Assembly: GCA_029844215.1 (NCBI GenBank)
Contig: CM056718.1
Span: 166,273,396-166,337,395 of the forward strand
From: Przewalskia tangutica
Taxonomy: Eukaryota > Streptophyta > Magnoliopsida > Solanales > Solanaceae
Direction of reading: 5' to 3'
Length of the DNA stretch: 64,000 nucleotides
Under the pieces are notes generated by a model. The model did no database searches and had not been told where the DNA came from. It was given only the letters and a program-made list of their open reading frames with translations. The position numbers were made by a program, and so were the translations under genes. Below are positions 55,113 through 64,000 of the stretch, piece after piece; within the stretch, counting starts at the first letter, position 1; every line of letters starts with the position of its first letter.

Positions 55113-58100
55113 TGTTGACACCCAATTTTGACCCTCCCGTCCAGTCATTAACTATAGAATTACACTAACTTTCAACAATAATTCTAATAATTTTAAAATA
55201 ATAAAATGCAGCAATAAAACATTAATACATGCATAAATAAGTAATTTAATAACGGCACCGCGTCTTACGTAGAAAGTTACGCACTTAGAGTCTCGTCATA
55301 ATCCCTAATAATAAATAATAAATACATAAATAATTTAGCAACAACGTCGTGTCAAGTAGCATAGCCGCATTTATTAATACTCAAGAGAATTTCATAATCA
55401 TTTGTAATTTTAAAATCATTTTAACCTAATACATGCATCTAATAGCGTCGCATTTAGAAAAGCAATTCAATTTTAATTTAACTTCGCAATAATGCACAAT
55501 AATAAGATTTTAAATAATGACACTAATTAAATAGCACACCCGTCTTTACTTTTAATCTCAACTTAGACTAACAAAGCACCTAAAATAATCTAATCATTTA
55601 TTAATTTACTTTACCACTAATTAACTAATTAAATACCTAAAACTAATACCTATTTAAATAATTTACCCCTAATTAATACCTAATACTTAACACCTAAAAT
55701 TTTACCCAACCCAACGCAGCCCAGGCCCTTTACCCGTCGCCCTGGCCCAAACCCGCAAGGCCCAGTCCCTTAGTTTCCCTTATCAGCATAACACGCCCCA
55801 GCTGCCAACAAAAAAAACACCTAATTAAATATACTACCCTTCGCCCAGCCCAACACCCGCGGCCCATTAACCCAGCCCTTTATTTCCCATCGACAGCACT
55901 CAGCAGCCCTTCACGAAGACAATCTTTCCATCGTCCCTTTCCCCCTAAACCCTAATAAAGAAACCACCATTGCCGCCTCCATACACGCAAAACCTTCCAA
56001 GAATCTCGCCATAACCTAAATCAGTTCGACTTACCATAAAATCCTCAAATGCGAATCAACCAAATCAAGAAGTCCTCAAAATCTCCTAAAATCAAATCTA
56101 AAACACCCAAATATAGACGAAATCCGTGTAAAAATCATCCAAATCTCCTTCAAATCATTGAAATTACCATGAAGGTTTACGAGTTTAGAACGAGATTAAG
56201 ACTATAAATTGAGTATTTTACACATGCAAAATGGGCGAGCATCAGGGAAAGAAGGGAGAAAGCTCACCAAATCCGTCATCCGCATGAAAATAAAAAAATC
56301 AATCTAGGAAAACAGCAGTCAAGCAGCAAGAACAAAATTCTCAAGCCCTGTTTCTTCCTCACAATATCGATCGAAGCGGCATCCTCAAGCAAAAGCTCGT
56401 CCTTTTATTCACATTACAAAAGCAAAACCGGCGGATCGACGACTTGATACGCTTGCCATTCATTGCCGGAGAAGGTAAATTCATTTCCTCTCAGTTCTAC
56501 TCTTTAATTTATGCTGTGGGTTTTATTGTGGATTAATTACGTGAAAAAAACATTTAGTTTAAGTTTTAGTTCCAGTTTTAGACCTTTCCAGGCTTATGTT
56601 TATGTATGTTGTTTGATTATCTGGCATTAAGGGATGGTTGTTTGAATATTTAATTTGGATGTATTCTGTTTAATAGATAATACGGGGCTTACATATGTCT
56701 GTTAGCCTCTGAAAGTGGATGGATAGAATAATTGAAAAGCTGGGAATCATAACAGTTATAACCTGCAACTGGAATTATATCCATGTCCGTACAAAATGAA
56801 AGAACCTGTGAACATTGTCTCTTTGGCTGCCTTTTATGTCTAGTTCTGCACGAATCCATGGGTAATGCATTCGGTACCATTGAAATCTGTCTTGAGATTG
56901 ATCCTATAGGTAAATAATTAGATGTTAAGTAGTTAGCAACGTGAAAATCTCCTGTCGAACCTGTTTGAAATTTTGAATGCTATGTAGTATCTATTTAGGA
57001 TGTATAGGTCTAAAAAGCGATTAAAACATCTGCGATCATTAGTCCTTGAGGTGTAATGATCCACGACCACGATCGACATCCGTCTGGTTGAAGAACCTTG
57101 AGCCAAATCTTGAAATGCGGAGTAGTTTATCCATGTTATAATTCTGTTATTAAGTCTATCTGAGTCCATATTGTGTTCCTCATGCACCTGTAGGAATTCC
57201 TCTGGATTTGTATGTAAATATGCAATCATATTTGTGTCCTTTGAGTCAGGTCATGAGATATATTCCAAATTGCCTCGCCATGGATTAAGTTGACAATACA
57301 TAGATCTGTTACAATATTCTTGATTTAATAGTCTGAATGTTTTAATCATACGTATTACTCTTCCTCTCCCTTGATCAAAACTGGATCTGTCCATTTGCCG
57401 GCCATTTCGATCTCATGTGATTCCCTCTAAGTCATCTTTGTGATGGTTCGTATTTAACCCCATATGGTTATTTTGTTCGGCTCCCTGTTACTAATAGGCC
57501 TGCTTGACTTTATATTTATCCATATGCATGCTTTAAGACTTTTACCTTAATGAAAACTTTCTTGTCTGCTGAAAATATATGTCATGGTGTCTTGATTGCT
57601 GAAGCGGTGCATGATAAATCTGTTAATTCACTGGTATTGAGCAATGTCCTGTTCTCACTATGATTTTACTCTCAACTTCCCTTAGATGGGCATTTGACCC
57701 ATGCTTCATCCATGTGTGAATGCCTCTGAATTAACTATCTTACGACCCACTGCTCAGTTTCAAATTATTTGTTGTTTTCGGGCCTCTTTTCCCTTTTAAT
57801 TGCCGAAGTAAAATGACTCATATATGTTTAAATTGTTGATGAGTGTTAATTATGTCTAATATTATTTGGGTGGATGCTAATCCTCATTGTTTTTCTTACT
57901 TTCACATGTAATACCTCGGAGCAAAAAGAAGAGTCAATACGAGACTCGTCGCAACAAACGAGGACCTACATCTAAGTGCATTCTCTATCCGCATCGGAAA
58001 TTCCAAGCCACCGGCGAAAGGACATCGCCATTCTTCGAGTCATCTTTATTTAATTCATATCCTTTCCTCATTCATTTGTTGTAATTATTTGCCTAACATT

Positions 58101-58902
58101 TACTCTAACATTAATACATTTAGAATAGTTCGAGCTTGGGTCGTTCTTAGTAAGGAGTTTAACATTAGAAATTTACGTGCCTCTCTAAGTAAATCTTTTT
58201 AACTTAACCATTTAGTCACATAATTACTCATGTAGTCTAGACATTACTTTTGTCATTAAATCTTAACTTGCATAATTAATCATATGTAGCTATGATATTA
58301 TTTTCAAGATTCCTAACCCATTTGCTATAACATCCATATAGAAATCTTATTTTTATACTAAGAAACCCCCTTAAGCATGTGGTATACTAATCAAGGCAGG
58401 CAAATGAATACATTTAGTCAATTAATCTATTCTGCATTATATATATTTTTTAAGGCATGCTTTAAACCTTATATATGTTTTATAGCACTAAACTTATTTA
58501 TCTTTGAACAAAACACCTCCTATCAAATATCTTTCGAACATGCATTTTTTTTAGCATAAATAATTAACCCTAGGTTTGAACGGACAACCGCAAGTTAGCG
58601 GATCCTTTAGGGTGCCTAACCCCTTCCCTTTAGGATAATAAAGAACCCTTACCCAGAATCTCATTAAGTTTAGCAGACCATTAAAATGGAGTTAATGTTT
58701 TACTTTAAACTAGTTAAACATTTAGGTGTCCTAATTCACCCAAAATAATTAGGTGGCGACTCCGCGAACCCTTTTTAAACATTTTAAACATTTTAGCATC
58801 CTTTTTAAACATTTAGCTCTTTTATTTATTTTCTAACATTTTTTTTTATTAAGAAGCAGGGTTCGCTAAAGAATAAAGTCGCGGTCGAAATCGGGCGCGA
58901 CA
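55113..58902 (+). mobile_element. Solo LTR, 3.8 kb, same family as 21135-25025
   Basis: Starts TGTTGACACCCAATTTTGAC, ends TCGGGCGCGACA, flanked by a perfect GCGAG duplication (55108-55112, 58903-58907). It shares the opening block, the middle and the near-terminal GGACAACCGCAAGTTAGCGG and GGCGACTCCGCGAAC blocks with the first solo LTR. No internal sequence remains. Confidence 0.92.
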
Positions 58903-59599
58903 GCGAGACAACATTTTTTATGTGATTTTAGTTCTACCCATTGTTGACACCCAATTTTGATACTATTTATTACAATTTTAAATACTTTAAAACATCGCAT
59001 TGTAATTATTATTTTGTATATTTTTATTTAATATTCTATATTTTATTTTACACAAAATGACATCTCATCTTTTACTTTTGAATTAATCATTAATCATTGT
59101 TATCAAACCAATTTCATCTAAATCAGTCCAAATCGATGCCAATTCAGATCAGTCCAAAACAATTTTCAAACTTAATACCATGTCCCATCCTTATTTCTCA
59201 TATCTTTTACCCATACTTGACTCATACTTAAAAGTTAAACCCATATCTTTTTACCATTTCAACACTCCAACATCAACATCTCCAACACTCTTCCCACTTA
59301 TTAAAATAAACACTCCATCCCTATTTGAGGAGATCAGCCGTTGCACACCCATAGATCTCATTTTGGAGACCCCTCTCTCTCACCATCAGCCGCAATAATA
59401 CACCCCCACTTTCATTTTTACTCTCTTCTTCTTCATCCCTACACACACACACACAACACTTCAGCACTCTCTCCATTTTTCATTGTTTCAACAAACCCAT
59501 AACCCTCTCATTTTTTTAAGCTCACCACTCCTCACCATCTCGTCCCCGTCACCGTTGAACCACCCGTCTCACCGGCGAACCTCGTCGAACACCCCCTAA

Positions 59600-59850
59600 C
59601 AGCGTGTTATACCCCGTGGTTCGGGCCGTGCGTGTGGGGCCGTGCGAGAAATTAGAGAAACACGTTCAGGCCTCAGCCGCGCCGGGAGGTAGCCGCGCGC
59701 CGGGAGGCGCGCGCGCGCGCGCGGTGAAGTGCGGTGAGGCGCTGAAGTTCCAGCGCCGCGGCGCCGGGAAGCAGGGCCGCGGCGCCGAAAGATCCGAGGG
59801 TCCGCAGGAGTTGCGGCGCCGCGGCGCCGAGGCGGGAAATTTGGGCGGAA
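59600..59850. repeat. GC-rich island in the gypsy LTR with GCGCCGCGGCGCC palindromes
   Basis: Three GCGCCGCGGCGCC or GGCCGCGGCGCC palindromes lie within 90 bases (about 59751, 59777, 59815), plus a (GC)n run at 59707-59721. The block GGCGCTGAAGTTCCAGCGCC is the complement-side relative of the 18.2 kb repeat. Surrounding LTR sequence is AT-rich. Confidence 0.85.
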
Positions 59851-61375
59851 AAACTTAGAAAATCTGATTTTTGTTTTAAAAGGGGCCATGGGAGGGTGAC
59901 CAGTGTCCCCCCCCCCCCCATCTGATTTTCAGAATGCATGCAATATAATTGACCAAGGCTTGGTCACTTTTCCATCTTTCATCTTTACTCTCTCTCTCTC
60001 TCTCTCTCTCCAAAGCTTGAGCTCCCCCTTCTCTCTAAAACCTCAAGAAGTGTTCTAGCCTAAGAAAATCTGAAAAGTTAAAGGCAAGAAGGAAGCTTGT
60101 GACTAGCTTAGAAGTGCTATTGTGGTGGTGTTCTTGGAGAAAAAGGCTAGCAAGGTGTTGGAATAAGTTTGGCTAAAACTTAAGGTAACATTTCTTCTCT
60201 TGTAGTTGGTATTGGGTGTTGCATGTTTAATAGGAAGAACTTGTAGTTGGAAAAATGCACTTAGAGTAGTTGCATGTAAGAAATGGGGTGTGATTATGAA
60301 AGAATTGGTTAGGGGGATTTTATGAGCATGTTGTTGCCTAAATACTACATTAGACTTGTTGGGTTAGTTGTTGTAACTTGTGGAGCTGAAGTTTTACACA
60401 CCAAAGTTAAGGTGTGTAATCCCCTTGGAGTTGGTTGGTTGTTGAGCCTTAAACATGGCATTTGGCGTTAAAAATCGACCTTGGAAAATGTGGCAATGTA
60501 TGTAGAAACAAAGGAACGCTGCCCGATTTTAGTAGGAAATTGGTGACTTTAACTTGGAAAAATTCTGCATTGTAATTAGAGTTTGATAAACGTATTGTGG
60601 TCATTTTAGGTTGACATACTACGTGCGGTAAATTGGACTTAGCTTGTGGATTGACCAGAAGAGGTATGTGGAGCTTTCCTATCTCTTGAGCATGATTAGT
60701 TGTACTATGTAGTACGGTGAGCGTCAAGATTTGGAAATCTTCGTTTGTTATAAGTATTTGATACTTGCCGTTTTAAAAGAAAAGTATAAAAATCCCTTGG
60801 ACTTAAGGGAATGTGTTTTACTATTGTTTAACTCTAATGTAACGGCTTTATGGGAGTTGGTTATATTAGTTTGTGAAAGTTTAATGGAGAAAGGTTTTGA
60901 TGATTTGAACTTGTGGAAGGAAAATGGTTCTAAGGCATGAATTGCCTAAGGTTTTACAAGAAATGAAGTCACTTAATTTAGAAGCTTGAGATAGTTTTAA
61001 AAGGAAATGTGACTTGTTTGAAAAGAAATCGTAAATTGATAATATGGTGATTAGTATCTTGGGATTTTTTTGTATAAAAGAGTTATTTCTTAAAAGGTTA
61101 AGTACATGATACTTGGGTTAAATTCAGATTTTTATTAAAAGACATGATCGTGCCTTAGGTATACTAAAATGAGAGGATGTATTAATACTATTAATAAGAA
61201 GTTAGGTGATTCTTAACTTGCTTAAGTTATGATAGGCGGTAGTGCTTATGTTGTGATGTGATAGTAGGTAGTGCTTATGTTATGTTTAATAGCCGGATGA
61301 GCTATGTTATATATATTCATATTATTCTGGGTAAACCGGGTTATTATTTATGCCATGGATTTGCTACCCGTGATG

Positions 61376-61578
61376 CGAGTGTGGCGCCTTGTACTCGTGC
61401 GGATGCGGACCATAGGATCCGTGCGGGTGAAATAGTCCCGTGCGAGTGCAGCGATGGTACTCATGCGGATCCACGGGATCCATGCGGGTGAAATAGTCCC
61501 GTGCGGGTGAAACGATCCCGTGGCGAGGCGGATGACCTCATGCGGGTCCACGGGACCTATGCGGGTGAAATAGTCCCG
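61376..61578. repeat. Tandem repeat in the gypsy LTR
   Basis: Three diverged units each end GCGGGTGAAATAGTCCCG (ends at about 61440, 61501 and 61578), with CGGATCCACGGGATCC-type cores, so periods are 61 and 77 bp. Confidence 0.8.
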
Positions 61579-62182
61579 AGTAGGATTGCTTAATGATACT
61601 ACAGGCGAGGTACCTGTTTTGATCATGAGCCTCCTATTTTTATGCTATAAAATGTATACTTGTTACTCTCATTATTAGTAAGGCACGGTCTGACATAATT
61701 TGGTTTTATCTATAACTTGGTGTATTTTGGACTTATGATATTACTACGATACTTTCGATGTCATACTTGGTACGTTGTGTCGACCCCTTCGCCGAGGCTG
61801 CGTTAAATCTGCGGTAAGGAAGCGGTGGTAGATCCTCATTCCTAGGATCTTGTACTCAGTGTCGGGAGCTCCATTTCTTGGAGGCTCGACTTTTGGTATG
61901 GTTCTCCTGAGTCGTTGATATTTTGTACATTCGGGGCATGGCGGGGCCATGTCGTCATAGTGTTATTCATTCTTAGAGGCTGTAGTCTTGTCGAACTTGG
62001 TTCGTTAAGGATGTTACTGTTCGGTTTATGTACTTTTGCGTTAGCCATTTTGGGCTGAACTATTCTATATCTTAATGGTTGTTTATCTTGAGTTTACATT
62101 CATTGGTTTTCTCGATGTTGTGTCACTAGGGTGGCCGGGTTAAGGCACCAGTCACGGTCCCGGGTTCGGGTCGTGACAAAAG

Positions 62183-62193
62183 TGGTATCGAGC
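62183..62193 (+). other. Primer binding site of the gypsy element, one base short
   Basis: TGGTATCGAGC compared with the initiator-Met tRNA complement TGGTATCAGAGC: one base is missing. Confidence 0.75.
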
Positions 62194-62386
62194 GATTAAT
62201 CCTCGGAAAGAGTCTCTGAGCCGTACTAGTAGAGTCTTGATTATCGGTGTGTTATGCGCACATCTATAATCAGTGGTGCAAGATATTTAGGATTGGTTCC
62301 CGTTCTTTCACTCTAAGATCGTGCAATAGAGGCATGCTATAGGTTGAATTTCCTCCGCGTATTTTCTGTATCGATTATGTCTCCGC

Positions 62387-63470
62387 GCAAGGCAACCGCG
62401 CAGAAGGAAAGCGATGAGGAACTACGATGAGGCAAAGGGTTACGAGCATAGGCAGTCCCTTACGAGCGAGTGTTTGGACGGCGAGTTATGCGACGTCGCC
62501 AACCCAGTCGGGCGGCGGCGGCTGCTGCGAGACCGCGATACTGAGCCTCGATCCAGCGGCCGGGGAAGAGGATATGGGCTCTGAGAGATAGCGATTCTGG
62601 CGAGATCGTGGCGAACGGGAGGATAGGTTGGAGGCAGTTATTTGCACCGTAGTTGACCAGCTGCTAACGAGGCGAGAGACTTTTGAGTTCGACCACGAGT
62701 TTTATGGGTCGAGGCACGAGGATGATCGCGAGGAGTTTATCAAGCGATTCTGAGAGGATCGCGAGGTGATCGGGGCTTGGAGACCGAGTCGGTGGTATTA
62801 GGTTCGCATCGGTGCGGGACAGCTGCGATTGGTGGTATGATTCGTGAAGCGTCCCGGGAGCATGCGCGTCGGTGTTTGGGACGAGTTCTCGAGGCGTTAT
62901 GGCCATTTCTTGCCACCGCGGATGAGAGGCTCGGGCGATAGATTTTTTGGCGAGGCGAGAATGGGCGGGCGGTCGAATACAACGTGGAGTTTGATTCATT
63001 GGCTAGGTATGTGCCCGCATTGTAGCGACATGGAGGGCGAGTGGTGCCGTATGTCACGAGACTCGATGATCACTTGGCGAGAGTTGCTCGGGGTGGCTCT
63101 CGGTGGGCATGGACATTGCCGCGTGTAAGCACGTGCTCTCGGGTGTGAGAACGCGGTAAGCGGATCGGCAGTATCGGCGAGAAGAGGCGGGGCAGGTCCT
63201 CTGGTAGTTTTAAGGGTAGACAACCCGGCAAACCATTTGCACCACGGCCGGTCGAGCGCTCTCCACCATCTTGGGGCGTCTGAGTATTCGGGAAGCGGGG
63301 CGGGGTTCGAGGGCCGGGTTTCGGAGGACGAGTTCGGTCGGATGAGCCCACCTATGCCTCGGTGTAGTCGATGTGGTGATTGCCATTATGAAGTGTCGTG
63401 TTCCTCCGGGAGCTTGTTATTCTTGCGGCGGCGGGGCGTTTGAGAGAGATTGTCCGTCAGGTGGCGGGAA
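62387..63470 (+). pseudogene. Gypsy gag, heavily frame-broken
   Basis: Starts MSPRKATAQKESDEEL, then stops. Recognisable pieces in different frames are FDHEFYGSRHEDDREEFIKRF, WDEFSRRYGHFLPPRMR, the nucleotide run that would code YNVEFDSLARYVP (about 62976-63014), and a zinc-knuckle remnant CYSCGGGAFERDC at 63415-63453 whose histidine position has changed. Many one- to three-base indels separate the pieces. Confidence 0.8.
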
Positions 63471-63639
63471 TATGATGGCTCGGTAAGCGGTCGATGGTCG
63501 GATCTTCATCGTCGATGGCGTCGCCGGAGAAGCGGTATTCCGCGGACGACGGGCGCGGCGAAGTCGTGGTAGAGGTTCGATTCAGCGATCCTCGGAAGCG
63601 CATTTATGATATGTCCGGCCGCGGGACCGGGGCGTCACG

Positions 63640-64000
63640 ATGTCGCAGTACATTGTTGGTTTCTTCTTTGTGATGTTTATGCTTTGATAGATCCGAGTTC
63701 TACCATGTCCTATATATCTCCTCATATTCTTTGGTAGAATAGGGATAGAGCGAGTCCATAGAATCCTTTGAGGTGGCTACGGCGTCGGTGCCGGTGTTAG
63801 GCGGCGGGTATATAAGGCTTGCCCGGTGACCGTAGATGGTCGTCGGACTCTGAGACTTGATAGAGTTGGACATGACAGAACCGATGTGATTATGTGTATG
63901 GATTGGCTAGCGTCTTGCTATGCCAATGTGGACTGCAGAGAGAGGTTAGTTCGGTTCGGTTTCTGGTGGCCGGTTATCGAGTGGAAGGGAATCTTGCATC
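63640..64000 (+). pseudogene. Gypsy retropepsin region, frame-broken and cut by the window
   Basis: ALIDPSSTMSY at 63681-63713 is the protease active-site block with serine in place of the usual glycine (IDPGST in relatives). DVIMCMDWLASCYANVDCRE at about 63885-63945 is the protease-RT linker typical of chromoviruses. The reverse transcriptase lies beyond the window. Confidence 0.82.

Larger units (their letters stand above)
58942..62178 (+). repeat. 5' LTR of the gypsy element, 3.24 kb
   Basis: Starts TGTTGACACCCAATTTTGA and ends GGGTTCGGGTCGTGACA, just before AAAGTGGTATCGAGC. The first 19 bases equal those of the two solo LTRs, but the rest is unrelated. Inside are a GC-rich island (59690-59835), a CT run (59987-60010) and a 61-77 bp tandem repeat (61376-61578). 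Confidence 0.85.
58942..64000 (+). mobile_element. Ty3/gypsy element, 5' half, runs off the window
   Basis: A 3.2 kb 5' LTR is followed by a primer site, then decayed gag and protease reading plus. The gag middle (WDEFSRRYGHFLPPRMR), CCHC knuckle, LIDPSSTMSYISP protease and DWLASCYANVDC segments suggest a chromovirus of the Del/Tekay kind, which also has very long LTRs. The lineage is inference. The 3' end is outside the window, so no target duplication can be checked. Confidence 0.88.

Noticed and set aside
59596..59889. Overlapping GC-rich ORFs on both strands
   Set aside because: They follow from the GC island in the gypsy LTR, which lacks stops in several frames. No start context or domain.
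62664..63351. Several minus-strand ORFs of 75-111 codons
   Set aside because: Antisense shadows of decayed gypsy gag; the plus strand carries the recognisable motifs.
1..64000. CRISPR arrays, operons, bacterial-type genes
   Set aside because: None seen. Introns, plant transposons and plant gene families throughout argue against any prokaryotic insert.

Overview
The window is nuclear DNA of a flowering plant. It is AT-rich, has intron-bearing genes far apart, and is packed with LTR retrotransposons, tRNA-derived SINEs, Stowaway-type MITEs and TRIMs. The SINE head sequences, the TRIM LTRs with a CACATCGG core and the long gypsy LTRs opening TGTTGACACC suggest a dicot, most likely Solanaceae. 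That family-level call is inference from repeat style, not a search.

Four host genes can be supported. (1) A fasciclin-like arabinogalactan protein of the FLA4/SOS5 type (minus, 14951-16186, intronless). (2) A four-exon DUF4378/TRM-like protein of 713 aa (plus, 32701-35461). (3) A type 2 metallothionein with three exons (plus, 44553-45282). (4) Translation initiation factor eIF3 subunit c, three coding exons, 918 aa (minus, 47922-54609), with telo-box and TGGGCC/T promoter motifs. They act in wall/GPI-anchored signalling, probable cytoskeleton organisation, metal buffering and translation. Nothing links them as a unit.

Layout: 1-720 is a copia gag/protease fragment. 806-5925 is a SINE split by a 4.86 kb minus-strand copia element with 166-bp LTRs. 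6462-7294 is a non-autonomous hAT element with a perfect 8-bp target duplication. 7.3-14.9 kb is mostly featureless, with SINEs and MITEs. 17.2-18.6 kb holds a CACTA-like end and a copia-type solo LTR. 20.6-20.9 kb is a nuclear plastid insertion carrying a trnI-CAU remnant. 21135-25025 is a 3.9 kb solo LTR. 25-30 kb holds three SINEs, a transposase tail and a hAT-like element. 35.9-41.7 kb holds a copia LTR remnant, a SINE and an internally deleted copia element. 44.2 kb has a 103-bp CACTA miniature. 46.9-47.7 kb is a Pack-type element carrying a receptor-kinase fragment. The eIF3c introns hold TRIMs, Stowaways and a foldback-like inverted repeat. 55113-58902 is a second solo LTR of the 21 kb family. 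From 58942 to the window end there is the 5' LTR and decayed gag/protease of a gypsy chromovirus-like element.

The signal least explained by standard annotation is a GC-rich cassette built on CCGCGG palindromes. It recurs inside four otherwise unrelated retroelement contexts (2.9, 18.2, 41.4 and 59.7 kb). In two of them it is tandemly repeated at a multiple of three, 72 bp and 51 bp. Boundaries and target duplications were read by eye; no alignment or database search was run.
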